Shown here one piece after another: positions 50,816 to 61,396 of a stretch of 64,000 bases of DNA. Within the stretch, counting starts at the first letter, position 1; each line of letters starts with the position of its first letter. The notes beneath the pieces are model-generated. The model was given only the letters and a program-made list of their open reading frames with translations. It searched no databases and had not been told where the DNA came from. Made by a program: the position numbers and the translations under genes. The stretch covers positions 62,001 through 126,000 of the forward strand of contig NZ_BAED01000048.1 in the NCBI RefSeq assembly GCF_000241345.1, in the 5' to 3' direction. The DNA comes from Gordonia amarae NBRC 15530 (GTDB taxonomy: Bacteria > Actinomycetota > Actinomycetes > Mycobacteriales > Mycobacteriaceae).

Positions 50816-51358
50816 TGGCGCTGGACATCTGGCTGAACGGACGGCTGACGGCGCACATAGTTTCCCAAGGCCCGCGGCGGCAAGATGTCGATCGAGTACA
50901 CGGACTCCGGACGCGACGGATACCGGGACGGCGCGCCGATCCTGTCGTGGTCGCTGCCATCGGTTGCGGCGCCGCAACCGCCGGCGGTGTCCCGGGTGTA
51001 CCTCGAAGGACTGCTGCCGGAAGGTAGGGCGCTGGCCGCCGCCGCCCGGCTGCGAGGCGTCGGCCTCGACCTGACGGGCGCACCGGCCACACCGGGTGAC
51101 GTGGTGGCCCTGCTCGCTGAGTACGGCCGCGAATGCGCCGGGGCTGTCACGGTGATGCCCGCCGACGAAGGGCCGCCGGGGCCTGGGCACCACGGAAAGA
51201 ACTACCGCACCGTCGGCGGGCCCGCGGAAACAGTGATCGACACGATCCGGACACGGGTGCGCCGGCTGGAGTCCGGGGAGCGATTGGGCGGTCCACGCCG
51301 AACACCCCGCCGTGCCTCCGGCACTCTCGATCAGATCTCGGCGGACAGGCGCCGGTAG
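50815..51358 (+). pseudogene. hipA remnant, frameshifted and truncated
   Basis: The ATG at 50815 reads MALDIWLNGRLTAHIVSQG in frame 1, but the continuation (KARGGKMSIEYTDSGRDGY, then VYLEGLLPEGRALAAAARL and EYGRECAGAVTVMP) is in frame 2. Dropping one C from the ccc run near 50858 joins them as VSKARGGKM. Only the N-terminal HipA domain (about 110 residues) remains; the kinase domain that phosphorylates glutamyl-tRNA synthetase is missing, and the tail after residue 120 is unrelated. The toxin is therefore dead. Confidence 0.8.
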
Positions 51359-51469
51359 CCGTTGAGAATGTCTTATCTACCCGGTTCGGAGGGTCGCTCG
51401 CGAGTGGCCGCCTGCCCCGGGTGGAGTCGATTGTCCCGGCAAGGGACCCGGAACATAGGATGAATACCC

Positions 51470-53122
51470 GTGACTCCTGCCGCCCTCGCTGCGCTTCTCC
51501 GCGAGATAACGCTGACCGTCGTGACCGATCGGGGACTCGATATCTCGCTGGTGCCCGAGACCGTCGTCGTCGAGCGTCCCCGCAACGCCGACCACGGTGA
51601 CTACGCCACCAATATCGCCCTGCAACTGGGCAAACGCCTCGGCGTGGTGCCGCGTGAGTTCGCCGGCTGGCTCGCCGACGCGTTCGCCGCCGCCGACGGC
51701 ATCGACAAGGCCGAGGTCGCCGGCCCCGGCTTCGTCAACGTGTGGCTCGCCGCCGCCGCGCAGAACACCGTCGTCGACTCCGTCCTGGCCAAGGGCGGCG
51801 AGTACGGGCGCGGCTCCGAACTGTCCGGCACCTCGATCAACCTGGAGTTCGTCTCCGCCAACCCCACCGGCCCCATCCACCTCGGCGGTACCCGCTGGGC
51901 AGCCGTCGGTGACGCGCTGGGCCGGGTGTTCGCCGCCCGCGGCGCCGCGGTGACGCGCGAGTACTACTTCAACGACCACGGCGGCCAGATCGACAGGTTC
52001 GCCCGGTCGCTGGAGGCCTCCGCGCTGGGTGAGCCCACCCCCGAGGACGGTTACGCGGGCGACTACATCGCCGAGATCGCCGGCCAGGTGGTCGCCGCGG
52101 TGCCCGGCGTGCTCGAGCAGCAGGGCGACGAGCGCCGCGAAACGTTCCGCGCCCAGGGAGTGGAGCTGATGTTCGACCAGATCAAGCGGAGCCTGCACGA
52201 GTTCGGCACCGACTTCGATGTGTACACCCACGAGAACTCGATGTTCGAGTCCGGTCTCGTCGACACCTGCATCGAACAGCTCAAGGCCAACGGCAACCTG
52301 TACGAGAAGGACGGCGCGTGGTGGCTGCGCACCACCGACTTCGGCGACGACAAGGACCGGGTGGTCATCAAGAGCGACGGTGAGGCCGCCTACATCGCCG
52401 GTGACATCGCCTACTTCCGGGACAAGCGCAACCGCGGCTTCGACCTGTGCGTCTACATGCTCGGCGCCGACCACCACGGCTACATCAAGCGGCTCAAAGC
52501 CGCCGCGGCGGCACTGGGCGATGACCCGGCCACCGTCGAGGTCCTGATCGGGCAGATGGTGAACCTGGTCAAGGATGGCAAGCCGGTGCGGATGAGCAAG
52601 CGCGCAGGCAACGTGATCACCATGGACGACCTCGTCGGTGCTGTCGGTGTCGACGGCGCGCGATACTCGCTGATCCGCTCGTCCGTGGACGTCAATATCG
52701 ACATCGACCTCGACCTGCTGGTCAAGCAGTCCAACGACAACCCCGTGTACTACGTCCAGTACGCACACGCCCGGCTCTCGGCTTTGGCCCGCAACGCCGC
52801 CGAACTGGGCCTCGGGCGCAGCGCCGACAACCTCGGTCTGCTCGACGATCCGGCCGAAGGCGACCTGATCCGCACCATCGGCGACTTCGACGAGGTGGTC
52901 GCGACCGCGGCCGAACTGCGCGAACCGCATCGCGTGTGCCGGTACCTGGAGTCGCTGGCCGGCGCTTACCACCGCTTCTACGCCCGCTGCCGCGTCCTGC
53001 CGCAGGGCGACGAGGAGGCAGGTGACATCCACCGCGCCCGGCTGGCCCTGTGCGAGGCGACCCGGCAGGTGCTGGCCAACGGCCTGGACCTGGTCGGCGT
53101 GAGCGCACCGGAGCGGATGTGA
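51470..53122 (+). CDS. argS: Arginyl-tRNA synthetase
   Basis: 550-residue class I synthetase charging tRNA-Arg. It has an N-terminal Add-1 domain, [14 protein letters not shown] (HIGH motif as HLGG) near 128, [13 protein letters not shown] (KMSKS) near 373, and a C-terminal anticodon-binding DALR domain ending [12 protein letters not shown]. The GTG lies 8 bases after TAGGAT (51456-51461), with TTGTCC further up, suggesting leaderless transcription. It stands 1.5 kb after its cognate tRNA-Arg(CCG) and overlaps lysA by 4 bases, starting the argS-lysA-hom-thrC-thrB operon. Confidence 0.97.
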   Translation: MTPAALAALLREITLTVVTDRGLDISLVPETVVVERPRNADHGDYATNIALQLGKRLGVVPREFAGWLADAFAAADGIDKAEVAGPGFVNVWLAAAAQNTVVDSVLAKGGEYGRGSELSGTSINLEFVSANPTGPIHLGGTRWAAVGDALGRVFAARGAAVTREYYFNDHGGQIDRFARSLEASALGEPTPEDGYAGDYIAEIAGQVVAAVPGVLEQQGDERRETFRAQGVELMFDQIKRSLHEFGTDFDVYTHENSMFESGLVDTCIEQLKANGNLYEKDGAWWLRTTDFGDDKDRVVIKSDGEAAYIAGDIAYFRDKRNRGFDLCVYMLGADHHGYIKRLKAAAAALGDDPATVEVLIGQMVNLVKDGKPVRMSKRAGNVITMDDLVGAVGVDGARYSLIRSSVDVNIDIDLDLLVKQSNDNPVYYVQYAHARLSALARNAAELGLGRSADNLGLLDDPAEGDLIRTIGDFDEVVATAAELREPHRVCRYLESLAGAYHRFYARCRVLPQGDEEAGDIHRARLALCEATRQVLANGLDLVGVSAPERM

Positions 53123-54543
53123 GTCCCGCGCATCCGGCCGGGCCCCGGCACGCGGACATCCCGGCGGCGCCCCACCTGGCCGAGCGTCCCAACGATCCGG
53201 CGGTTCTCGCGGAGATTCCCGCGAATGTGTGGCCGCGCAACGCTGTTCGCGACGGCTCCGGTGAGCTGACGCTAGCCGGTGTGCCGGTGGGCGATCTGGC
53301 CCGCGAGTACGGAACACCGCTGTTCGTGGTGGACGAGAAGGACTTCCGATCCCGCTGCGCCGACATGATCGGCGCGTTCGGGCAGTACGGCCGCGTGCAC
53401 TACGCGTCGAAGGCGTTCCTGAGCACCGAGATCGCGCGCTGGGTGAACGAGGAGGGCCTGTGCCTGGACGTGTGCTCGGGCGGCGAACTGGCCGTCGCGC
53501 TGCACGCCGGGTTCCCTGCCGAACGAATCGCGTTGCACGGCAACAACAAGAGCTCCGCCGAACTCGCCGCTGCGCTCGACGCCGGTGTCGGCCACATCGT
53601 GCTCGACTCACTGACCGAGATCGACCGGCTCGACGCACTCGCGGGTGAGCGCGGCGCCGTCGCCGACGTTCTCGTGCGGATCACCGTCGGCGTGGAGGCG
53701 CACACCCACGAATTCATCGCCACCGCCCACGAGGACCAGAAGTTCGGGTTCGCGCTGTCCGGTGGCGTGGCGATGGACGCGGTGCGCCGGGTGTTCGCCA
53801 CCGACAACCTGCGGCTGGTGGGTCTGCACAGCCACATCGGTTCGCAGATCTTCGACATGGACGGTTTCGAGCTGGCCGCGCACCGTGTGCTCGGGCTGCT
53901 CAAGGAGATCGTCTCCGAGTTCGGCGTCGACAAGACCGCCCAGCTGGAGATCATCGATCTCGGTGGGGGCCTGGGGATCTCGTACCTCGAAGAGGATGAT
54001 CCGCTGCCGGTCAAGGACGTCGCCGACACCCTGGCCGACATCGTCCGGCGCGAGTCGGCCGCCGTGGGACTGCCGATGCCCACCCTGGCCGTCGAGCCGG
54101 GCCGGGCTATCGCCGGGCCCGGCACCGTCACCGTGTACGAGGTCGGGACCATCAAGGATGTCGAACTCGAGCGGGGCGCGATCCGGCGTTACGTCTCCGT
54201 CGACGGTGGGATGAGTGACAATATCCGCACCGTGCTGTACCAGGCCGAGTACGACGTACGATTGGTCTCGCGTGTATCGTCGGCGCCCGCGGTGGTGAGC
54301 CGCGTGGTGGGCAAACACTGCGAGAGCGGCGACGTCGTCATCAAGGACTGCTGGCTGCCGGGTGACCTGCGGCCGGGCGACCTGCTGGCCGTGGCGGCGA
54401 CGGGGGCATACTGCTACTCGATGTCGAGCCGGTACAACATGGTGATGCGCCCGCCGGTGGTTGCCGTCGCCGACGGCGCATCGCGACTGCTGATCCGTCG
54501 GGAGACGATCGAAGACTTCTTGCGACTGGAGGTGTCCAAGTGA
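53119..54543 (+). CDS. lysA: Diaminopimelate decarboxylase
   Basis: 474-residue PLP enzyme for the last step of lysine synthesis, meso-diaminopimelate to L-lysine plus CO2. The PLP lysine is in [18 protein letters not shown] and [10 protein letters not shown] line the barrel, [10 protein letters not shown] contacts PLP phosphate, and [10 protein letters not shown] and [12 protein letters not shown] complete the active site across the dimer. The GTG overlaps the argS stop (GTGA), and its own stop overlaps the GTG of hom. The first 35 residues are a variable lead. Confidence 0.97.
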   Translation: MSPAHPAGPRHADIPAAPHLAERPNDPAVLAEIPANVWPRNAVRDGSGELTLAGVPVGDLAREYGTPLFVVDEKDFRSRCADMIGAFGQYGRVHYASKAFLSTEIARWVNEEGLCLDVCSGGELAVALHAGFPAERIALHGNNKSSAELAAALDAGVGHIVLDSLTEIDRLDALAGERGAVADVLVRITVGVEAHTHEFIATAHEDQKFGFALSGGVAMDAVRRVFATDNLRLVGLHSHIGSQIFDMDGFELAAHRVLGLLKEIVSEFGVDKTAQLEIIDLGGGLGISYLEEDDPLPVKDVADTLADIVRRESAAVGLPMPTLAVEPGRAIAGPGTVTVYEVGTIKDVELERGAIRRYVSVDGGMSDNIRTVLYQAEYDVRLVSRVSSAPAVVSRVVGKHCESGDVVIKDCWLPGDLRPGDLLAVAATGAYCYSMSSRYNMVMRPPVVAVADGASRLLIRRETIEDFLRLEVSK

Positions 54544-55853
54544 CCGAAGCCGTTCAGAACCGGCCGGCCATCGGTGTGGCCGTGCTCGGCATGGGCAATG
54601 TCGGTGCCGAGGTCGTGCGCATCCTGGAGGAGAACGCCGACGACCTGCGTGCCCGCGTCGGTGCGCCGCTGGAGATCCGTGGCGTCGCGGTGCGTGACCT
54701 GTCCAAGCCCCGCAAGATCGATTCGGCGCTGCTCACCACCGACGCCGCCGCCCTGGTCGCCCGCGACGACGTCGACATCGTCGTCGAGCTCGTCGGCGGT
54801 ATCGATCCGGCACGCGAACTGATCCGTACCGCGCTGACCGGCGGAAAGTCCGTGGTCTCGGCCAATAAGGCGCTGCTGGCCGACTACACGGGCGAACTGG
54901 CCGGCGCCGCCGCCGACGCCAAGGTCGACCTGTACTTCGAGGCAGCGGTGGCCGGTGCGATCCCGGTGATCCGGCCGCTGATGCAGTCGCTGGCCGGTGA
55001 CAAGGTGGAGCGGGTCGCCGGAATCGTCAACGGCACCACCAACTTCATCCTCTCGGCGATGGACGAGACCGGTGCCGGCTACGACGAGACCCTCGCGGAG
55101 GCCGGACGCCTCGGTTACGCGGAGGCCGATCCCACCGCCGATGTCGGCGGCTACGATGCGGCGGCCAAGGCCGCGATCCTGGCCTCGATCGCGTTCCACA
55201 CCCGGGTCACGGCCGCCGACGTGTACCGCGAAGGCATCACGGAGGTCACCGCCGACGATCTGGCCGCGGCCAAGAAGTTCGACTGCACGGTGAAGCTCCT
55301 CGCCATCTGCGAGCGTGTCGTCGGCGACGGCGGCGAGCGGGTCTCCGCCCGCGTCTACCCGGCGCTGGTCCCGCTGTCCCATCCGCTGGCCTCGGTCAAC
55401 GGCGCGTTCAATGCCGTCGTGGTGGAGGCCGAGAACGCGGGCCGGCTGATGTTCTACGGCCAGGGTGCCGGTGGCGCACCCACCGCCTCGGCCGTGATGG
55501 GCGATCTGGTGATGGCGGCACGTAACAAGGTGCACGGCGGTCGCGGGCCGCTGGAATCCACCTATGCCGAACTTCCGGTCGCCTCCATCGACGACGTGCC
55601 GACCCGGTACTACGTGTCGATGCGGGTCGCCGACCGGCCAGGGGTCCTCGCCCAGGTGGCGGGAGAATTCTCCAAGCGTGCGGTGAGCATCGCCGCCGTG
55701 CGGCAGGAAGGCGCGGGCGACGACGCCCGGCTGATCGTCGTGACCCATCGCGCACCCGACCGCGCACAGTCGGAAACCGTTGCGGCACTGGAAGACATGG
55801 ATGCGGTGATCAAGGTATCCAGCGTCCTCCGAATGGAAGGAACCGATGACTGA
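54540..55853 (+). CDS. hom: Homoserine dehydrogenase
   Basis: 437-residue NAD(P)H-dependent enzyme turning aspartate semialdehyde into homoserine. [13 protein letters not shown] binds the nucleotide, [14 protein letters not shown] and [14 protein letters not shown] with [16 protein letters not shown] form the catalytic domain, and an ACT domain ([21 protein letters not shown]) at about 353-430 gives feedback control by threonine. It overlaps lysA by 4 bases and thrC by 8. In M. tuberculosis the same gene is called thrA. Confidence 0.97.
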   Translation: MTEAVQNRPAIGVAVLGMGNVGAEVVRILEENADDLRARVGAPLEIRGVAVRDLSKPRKIDSALLTTDAAALVARDDVDIVVELVGGIDPARELIRTALTGGKSVVSANKALLADYTGELAGAAADAKVDLYFEAAVAGAIPVIRPLMQSLAGDKVERVAGIVNGTTNFILSAMDETGAGYDETLAEAGRLGYAEADPTADVGGYDAAAKAAILASIAFHTRVTAADVYREGITEVTADDLAAAKKFDCTVKLLAICERVVGDGGERVSARVYPALVPLSHPLASVNGAFNAVVVEAENAGRLMFYGQGAGGAPTASAVMGDLVMAARNKVHGGRGPLESTYAELPVASIDDVPTRYYVSMRVADRPGVLAQVAGEFSKRAVSIAAVRQEGAGDDARLIVVTHRAPDRAQSETVAALEDMDAVIKVSSVLRMEGTDD

Positions 55854-56931
55854 CGTGAGCCCTACCCCCGTTCACCGCGCCTGGCCCGGCCTCGTTGAGG
55901 CCTACCGCTCGCGGATGCCCGTCGAAGCCGACTGGAAGATCGTGACGTTGCTGGAGGGCGGCACCCCACTGGTATCCGCGCCGCACCTGTCCGAGCTCAC
56001 CGGCTGCGAGGTGTACCTCAAGGTGGAGGGCCTGAACCCGACCGGCTCCTTCAAGGACCGTGGGATGACGATGGCCGTCACCACCGCCGTCAACAACGGC
56101 AAGCGTGCGGTGCTGTGCGCATCCACGGGCAACACGTCGGCGTCGGCGGCCGCCTACGCGACCCGTGCGGGCATCACCTGCGCCGTGCTGATCCCCGAGG
56201 GCAAGATCGCCATGGGCAAACTCGCTCAGGCTGTTATGCACGGCGCCAAGATCATTCAGGTGCAGGGCAACTTCGACGACTGCCTCGAACTGGCCCGTAA
56301 GGTCACCGCGGACTTCCCGGAGATCGAACTGGTGAACTCGGTCAACCCGGCCCGGATCGAGGGCCAGAAGACCGCCGCGTTCGAGATCGTCGACGTGCTG
56401 GGCCGCGCGCCCGATGTGCACGCGCTGCCCGTGGGCAACGCCGGCAACATCACCGCGTACTGGAAGGGCTACCGCGAGTACCACGCCGACGGCATCAGCG
56501 ACAGCCTGCCGCGGATGCTGGGCGTGCAGGCCGCGGGCGCCGCTCCGCTGGTCAACGGCGCCCCGGTGAAGAACCCGGAAACCATCGCCACCGCGATCCG
56601 CATCGGCTCGCCGGCGAGCTGGAATCAGGCTGTGGCCGCCAAGGACGAGTCGAACGGACAGTTCCGGGCCGCGACCGACGAGAAATTGCTGGAGGCCTAC
56701 CGGCTGGTCGCGGGCAACGAGGGCGTCTTCGTGGAGCCCGCGTCGGCGGCCAGTGTCGCCGGGCTGCTCGCCGCCCACGCCGACGGCTGGATTGAGCCGG
56801 GCAGCACCGTCGTGTGCACGGTGACCGGAAACGGTCTCAAGGACCCGGATACGGCGCTGTCCGGAATGCCAGAGGTGAACGCCATCCCGGTCGATCCGGT
56901 CGCGGTTGCGGATGCCCTCGGTGTCGGCTGA
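55846..56931 (+). CDS. thrC: Threonine synthase
   Basis: 361-residue PLP enzyme converting O-phosphohomoserine to threonine. The PLP lysine is in [14 protein letters not shown] near residue 70, [19 protein letters not shown] is the substrate loop, and [15 protein letters not shown] is the phosphate-binding loop. It is the short, single-domain form typical of actinobacteria. It starts 8 bases inside hom and overlaps the start of thrB. Confidence 0.97.
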   Translation: MTDVSPTPVHRAWPGLVEAYRSRMPVEADWKIVTLLEGGTPLVSAPHLSELTGCEVYLKVEGLNPTGSFKDRGMTMAVTTAVNNGKRAVLCASTGNTSASAAAYATRAGITCAVLIPEGKIAMGKLAQAVMHGAKIIQVQGNFDDCLELARKVTADFPEIELVNSVNPARIEGQKTAAFEIVDVLGRAPDVHALPVGNAGNITAYWKGYREYHADGISDSLPRMLGVQAAGAAPLVNGAPVKNPETIATAIRIGSPASWNQAVAAKDESNGQFRAATDEKLLEAYRLVAGNEGVFVEPASAASVAGLLAAHADGWIEPGSTVVCTVTGNGLKDPDTALSGMPEVNAIPVDPVAVADALGVG

Positions 56932-57937
56932 TCTGGAGATGGCCGGCGACGTCATGCCGGAGGCGCCCTCGTCCGTCGGGGGTGCCGATACCGTTCTGCC
57001 CGAGGGGCTTTCGGTGCGCGTGCGGGTCCCTGCGTCCAGTGCCAACCTGGGGCCGGGCTTCGACTGCCTCGGGATCGCGCTGGGTGTGTATGACGAGCTG
57101 ACCGTCGAGACGACGGCGTCGGGCATCCAGATCGACGCCGTCGGTGAGGGTGCGGCCGACATTCCGCGCGACGAGCGGCATCTGGTGGCGCGGGCGGTGC
57201 GCCGCGGCCTGGAATACGGCGGCGCGAGCGCGCGCGGCCTCGCCCTGCGGTGCGTCAACGCGATCCCGCATTCGCGGGGTCTGGGATCGTCTGCGGCAGC
57301 GGCCGTGTCCGGTTTCGCCGCCGCGTCCGGCCTGCTCGCCGCCGCCGGGGTGCGCGCACCGTTCACAGACGCCGAACTCGTGCAGCTCGCCGGCGAGTTC
57401 GAGGGTCACCCCGACAACGCGGCCGCGAGCGTGCTCGGCGGAGCGGTCGTGACCTGGACCGACAGCCCGCTGGAGGCGAATCCCGACGGCGTGGTGGCCA
57501 CCGGCGACGTCTACCTCGCCCGTCGGCTCGAGGTCCACCCCGACATCCGGGCCACGGTGTTCGTGCCCGAGACGGAGTCATCGACCTCGCACACCCGGGG
57601 ATTGTTGCCCGATTCCGTCCCGCGTACCGACGCGGTCTTCAACTTGTCGCGTTCGGCACTCACGGTGGTGGCGCTGACCACAGCCCCGGAATGCCTGGTC
57701 GACGCGACCGTCGACCGGCTGCACCAGCCGTACCGGGCCCCGTCGATGCCGCAGACCGCCGAACTCGTCGCGGCCCTGCGGAAACGGGGCTACGCCGCGA
57801 TGGTGTCGGGAGCCGGCCCGTCGGTGCTGATTCTCGGTGCGCTCCCGGTGACCGACGATGTGGTGGCGCTGGCACACGGTATCGGATTCGCCACCTGGCC
57901 CGTCGATGTTGCGCAGGGCGTCGAGATCTCCTGGTGA
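56912..57937 (+). CDS. thrB: Homoserine kinase
   Basis: 341-residue GHMP-family kinase making O-phosphohomoserine. [19 protein letters not shown] is near the N-terminus, the ATP loop is [17 protein letters not shown], and the GHMP C-terminal motif is [12 protein letters not shown]. The start is uncertain: ATG 56912, GTG 56921 and ATG 56939 are all in frame within or just after the thrC end, and none has a good ribosome site. Kinase homology begins only about 30 residues in. It is last in the amino acid operon. Confidence 0.95.
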   Translation: MPSVSADLEMAGDVMPEAPSSVGGADTVLPEGLSVRVRVPASSANLGPGFDCLGIALGVYDELTVETTASGIQIDAVGEGAADIPRDERHLVARAVRRGLEYGGASARGLALRCVNAIPHSRGLGSSAAAAVSGFAAASGLLAAAGVRAPFTDAELVQLAGEFEGHPDNAAASVLGGAVVTWTDSPLEANPDGVVATGDVYLARRLEVHPDIRATVFVPETESSTSHTRGLLPDSVPRTDAVFNLSRSALTVVALTTAPECLVDATVDRLHQPYRAPSMPQTAELVAALRKRGYAAMVSGAGPSVLILGALPVTDDVVALAHGIGFATWPVDVAQGVEISW

Positions 57938-58299
57938 GAAGCACCTCCGAACTGGTGTGATGTCCGTCGGTTGTGTTTTCGCGCGTGTTGCCCGTAGTAT
58001 CCGGAAACGGCCAGCGTATTATGGGCTTCGGCCGCGCAGAGTTTTCTGCCACGCTTCTCTTCCGCAATCCGGCACATCTCTTCCCGGACACCTCACCGGG
58101 GTGCGGCCGATGTGAACAGCCGCCCGGGCACGAGCCGAGTGTCACCCGCTGCGGAGCATGAAGAAGCGGGATTCTCGTGGCGCATGCCCCAAAATAGCTT
58201 CCCTGCCGACGTCCACCCGGACGTACACCTCCCGCTGAGCGAGGGGGCAGCCTAGACCCCGATCTCACGAATCGAGATCAGGGGAACGAAAGGACATCC
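57938..58299 (+). promoter_or_regulatory. rho leader region with promoter candidate and hairpin
   Basis: 362 bases without a convincing gene. A possible promoter is TTGTGT (57971-57976), N18, TAGTAT (57995-58000), giving a leader near 290 bases. Just before the start a hairpin, ccccgatctc (58257-58266) / gagatc-a-gggg (58274-58284), is followed by a ribosome site (aaagga). A long leader ending in a hairpin fits self-control of rho by attenuation, as known for enteric rho. Confidence 0.45.
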
Positions 58300-60207
58300 G
58301 TGACCGATACGGACGTGATCACCGCACCGAAGAGCAGGGCACGTGCCGGACTTTCCGGTATGGTCCTCACCGAATTGCGTGCTCTGGCCGGTGAGCTGGG
58401 CATCAAAGGCACCTCGGGCATGCGTAAAGGCGATCTCATCGCCGCGATCAAGGAACGCCAGGGCGGCGAACGTCCAAGCGGCACCGACCAGCTCACCCTG
58501 ACCCCCGACGAGCCCAAGAGCGCGGACGCGGCCAAGGCCGTGAAGACCAAGGCGCCCCGGACCACCCGGGCGACCCGCGCCGCCAAGGCCCCGGCGGAGC
58601 CGCAGGACGCGCCGAGCGCGCCCGAGATGGAGCCTGCCGCACAGCCCGCCGACAGCGGTGCCGCGCAGGCACGCAGTGCCGAACCGGCCCAGAAGGAATC
58701 AGGCAAGAACGAGTCCGGCAAGAACGAGTCCGGTAGGGGCGAGTCGCCCCGGGCCGAGGGCGGCGACCAGCAGGACAGCCCCCAGGGCGAGGGCCGCGGC
58801 CGCAACCGGAACCGCAATCAACAGGGCCAGAACACCAACCAGCGCGGCGAGAACCAGCGCGGGGAGAACCAGCGCGGGGAGAACCAGCGCGGGGAGAACC
58901 AGCAGGGCAAGAACCAGCAGGGCGGTGGCCAGAACGGCCCGCGCGACGACGACGAGGACGGCGGTGGCCGCGGCCGGCGTGGCCGCCGGTTCCGTGAGCG
59001 CCGCCGCGGACGCGACCGCGACTCATCCACCGCGGGTGAGCCGCAGATCTCCGAGGACGACGTCCTGCAGCCCGTCGCGGGCATTCTCGATGTCCTCGAC
59101 AACTACGCCTTCGTACGCACCTCCGGCTATCTGGCCGGGCAGAACGACGTCTACGTGTCGATGAATCTGGTGCGCCGCTACGGATTGCGCCGCGGCGACG
59201 CGGTGACCGGCGCGGTGAAGGTACTCAAGGACGGCGAACAGCCCAACCAGCGGCAGAAGTTCAATCCGCTGGCCCGACTGGACACCGTCAACGGCGGCGA
59301 TCCCGAAGCCGCCCGCAAGCGCCCCGAGTTCAACAAGCTCACCCCGCTGTACCCGAATCAGCGGCTGCGCCTGGAAACCACGCCCGAGCGTCTCGACACC
59401 CGCGTCATCGACCTGATCATGCCCATCGGCAAGGGTCAGCGTGCGCTGATCGTGTCGCCGCCCAAGGCTGGTAAGACCACGATCCTGCAGGACATCGCCA
59501 ACGCGATCACCACCAACAACCCCGAATGCCACCTGATGGTGGTGCTGGTGGACGAGCGTCCCGAAGAGGTCACAGACATGCAGCGTTCGGTGAAGGGTGA
59601 GGTCATCGCCTCCACCTTCGACCGGCCGCCGTCAGACCACACCTCGGTGGCCGAACTGGCCATCGAGCGGGCCAAGCGCCTCGTGGAGCAGGGCAAGGAC
59701 GTCGTCGTGCTGCTTGACTCGATCACCCGTCTCGGCCGCGCCTACAACAACGCCTCGCCGGCGTCCGGACGCATCCTGTCCGGTGGTGTCGACTCGACGG
59801 CCCTGTACCCGCCCAAGCGGTTCCTCGGTGCGGCCCGCAACATCGAGAACGGCGGTTCGCTCACGATCATCGCGTCGGCGCTGGTGGAGACCGGATCGAC
59901 CGGTGACACGGTCATCTTCGAGGAGTTCAAGGGCACTGGCAACGCCGAGCTCAAGCTCGACCGTAAGATCTCCGAACGCCGGGTGTTCCCCGCGGTCGAC
60001 GTGAACCTGTCGAGCACCCGCAAGGATGAGCTGCTGCTCTCGCCCGAGGAGTTCTCGATCGTGCACAAGCTGCGCCGCGTGCTCAGTGGTCTCGACTCGC
60101 AGCAGGCTATCGACCTGCTGATCTCGCAGCTCAAGAAGACCAAGACCAACATCGAGTTCCTGATGCAGGTCCAGACGAACGCCCCCGGCGCCATGAAGGA
60201 CGACTGA
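58300..60207 (+). CDS. rho: Transcription termination factor Rho
   Basis: 635-residue RNA-dependent ATPase hexamer subunit. Residues 18-55 hold the Rho N-terminal SAP-like domain (GMVLTELRALAGELGIKGTSGMRKGDLIAAIKER split by spacers). Residues 60-240 are an actinobacterial insert rich in Lys, Ala, Asn, Gln and Arg, which binds RNA and aids termination in GC-rich genomes. Then come the cold-shock RNA-binding domain (ILDVLDNYAFVRTSGY), Walker A SPPKAGKTT, Walker B VVVLLDSITRLGRA, and the Q and R loops. GTG start with a good ribosome site. The gene stands alone after the threonine operon and ends at a terminator. Confidence 0.97.
   Translation: MTDTDVITAPKSRARAGLSGMVLTELRALAGELGIKGTSGMRKGDLIAAIKERQGGERPSGTDQLTLTPDEPKSADAAKAVKTKAPRTTRATRAAKAPAEPQDAPSAPEMEPAAQPADSGAAQARSAEPAQKESGKNESGKNESGRGESPRAEGGDQQDSPQGEGRGRNRNRNQQGQNTNQRGENQRGENQRGENQRGENQQGKNQQGGGQNGPRDDDEDGGGRGRRGRRFRERRRGRDRDSSTAGEPQISEDDVLQPVAGILDVLDNYAFVRTSGYLAGQNDVYVSMNLVRRYGLRRGDAVTGAVKVLKDGEQPNQRQKFNPLARLDTVNGGDPEAARKRPEFNKLTPLYPNQRLRLETTPERLDTRVIDLIMPIGKGQRALIVSPPKAGKTTILQDIANAITTNNPECHLMVVLVDERPEEVTDMQRSVKGEVIASTFDRPPSDHTSVAELAIERAKRLVEQGKDVVVLLDSITRLGRAYNNASPASGRILSGGVDSTALYPPKRFLGAARNIENGGSLTIIASALVETGSTGDTVIFEEFKGTGNAELKLDRKISERRVFPAVDVNLSSTRKDELLLSPEEFSIVHKLRRVLSGLDSQQAIDLLISQLKKTKTNIEFLMQVQTNAPGAMKDD
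58840..58914 (+). repeat. Five 15-bp coding repeats in the Rho insert
   Basis: Units of cagcgcggggagaac type encode QRGEN x4 and QQGKN. Units 2-4 are identical. This region is disordered and likely to vary in copy number. Confidence 0.85.
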
Positions 60208-60243
60208 GCGACACACGACTGGGCGAGCACGACGGTCTGAACG

Positions 60244-60281
60244 ACGACAACACCCCCGGCCATTCGGTCGGGGGTGTGTCG
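60244..60281. terminator. Terminator between rho and the HemS-like gene
   Basis: acacccccg / cgggggtgt stem extended by acgaca / gtcgt with one bulge. It lies between convergent genes and is probably used from both sides. Confidence 0.7.
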
Positions 60282-60297
60282 TACGGGTGGCAGGTGC

Positions 60298-61359
60298 TCA
60301 GGCGGCGAGGTCGCTGATGAGCTGGTCCCATGCCTCTGAGGCGATGGTGGCGACCGGTCCGGTCTGGGTGGCCACAAGGCTGCAGCGGCCGTGCCGGTCG
60401 TACAGTTCGATGGCCCCGGTGCGCCCGCACGCGCCCTGCGTCCAGGTGATCCAGCAGTGCTCGACCAGGTTGAAATTGATCATCACGCGGGCGGTGCCCG
60501 ACGCGATCACCATGGTGCCGTTGTGTTCCCGGCATCCGTCCAGGGCGGCGTGGCGCATCTGCAGACAGCCCGCGGCGACCGCGCACAGGGTCACCGGCAT
60601 GCCCAGCAGGGCGGCGTGTTCGAGCGCCGGGATCACCCGCTCGACGTCGACGCGGACCGCCGAACCCAGGGAGGGGGAGGACACGGCGGCGTCCGGCCCG
60701 GCCAGGCGCGTGAGTCGCCCGGCACCACCGTCATCGAGCAGCGCGTCGAACAGCGCGATCTGGTCGTCGTCGGGTGCCGAGGACGGCGCCGAGCCGGTGG
60801 CCCGGACCTCAGGCGGTCCGGCATCGGAGGGGGCGGCGTCGGTGCCGGCCTGCGGCGCGACGAGCGAGAGCGCCTCGAACGCGAGCCGGTCCGAATGCTC
60901 GGTCAGATACGTCGCGTGCGCGGTGTTCCCGTCGGCGTCGAAGATCCGCAGCGTCGGCGGAACGTGTGCCGCGGGCTCGGTGACCAGCGCTTTACCGAGG
61001 CGTGCGGGGTTGATGCGGAGCGAGATGTGCGCGTCGTCGGACCGCAGCGGCCCACCCATCTCACCCGGCGTGCTGTGCACACCGACGTCGTTCATGATGA
61101 CCGGGCCGGCCACGGTCACGCCGACCACGCGATCGAGCAGCGACAGGTTCGCGGCCAGCTCGCAGACCGGGGTGTCGAGCACGGATCCGGCGAAACCGGG
61201 CGTGGCCAGCAGCGCATCCAGATCACTCGTGGCCTGCCGCGCCCGGCCCGGACAGTAACAGCCCGATGCGTTCGCGCATCCGTGCCCGGTGGCACCGCCG
61301 ACCGTATGGTCGGCGTCGGCACCTGAATCATCGGGGGTCCTGTCCGGGGAATCTGGCAT
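60298..61359 (-). CDS. HemS/HmuS-like heme-utilisation protein
   Basis: 353-residue cytoplasmic protein with two related halves. The first has LRINPARLGKALV and LRIFDADGNTAHATYL near 115-150; the second has MINFNLVEHCWITWTQG and AIELYDRHGRCSLVATQTG near 300-335. This layout matches the HemS/ChuS heme-transfer or heme-degrading family. The N-terminus carries a Cys cluster (GCANASGCYC) that could hold metal. A ribosome site (gggaagga) precedes the ATG. It lies 37 bases after a flavoprotein reductase on the same strand, which could supply electrons for heme breakdown. Match is by pattern; moderate confidence. Confidence 0.6.
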   Translation of the reverse strand: MPDSPDRTPDDSGADADHTVGGATGHGCANASGCYCPGRARQATSDLDALLATPGFAGSVLDTPVCELAANLSLLDRVVGVTVAGPVIMNDVGVHSTPGEMGGPLRSDDAHISLRINPARLGKALVTEPAAHVPPTLRIFDADGNTAHATYLTEHSDRLAFEALSLVAPQAGTDAAPSDAGPPEVRATGSAPSSAPDDDQIALFDALLDDGGAGRLTRLAGPDAAVSSPSLGSAVRVDVERVIPALEHAALLGMPVTLCAVAAGCLQMRHAALDGCREHNGTMVIASGTARVMINFNLVEHCWITWTQGACGRTGAIELYDRHGRCSLVATQTGPVATIASEAWDQLISDLAA

Positions 61360-61396
61360 CGTTGCCGGTTCCTTCCCGCTCGCGCCGGGCGAGCCG

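Noticed and set aside
51377-53638. 753-codon open frame on the minus strand opposite argS and lysA
   Set aside because: Antisense to two certain genes. The translation is repetitive ([14 protein letters not shown] types) with no family features.
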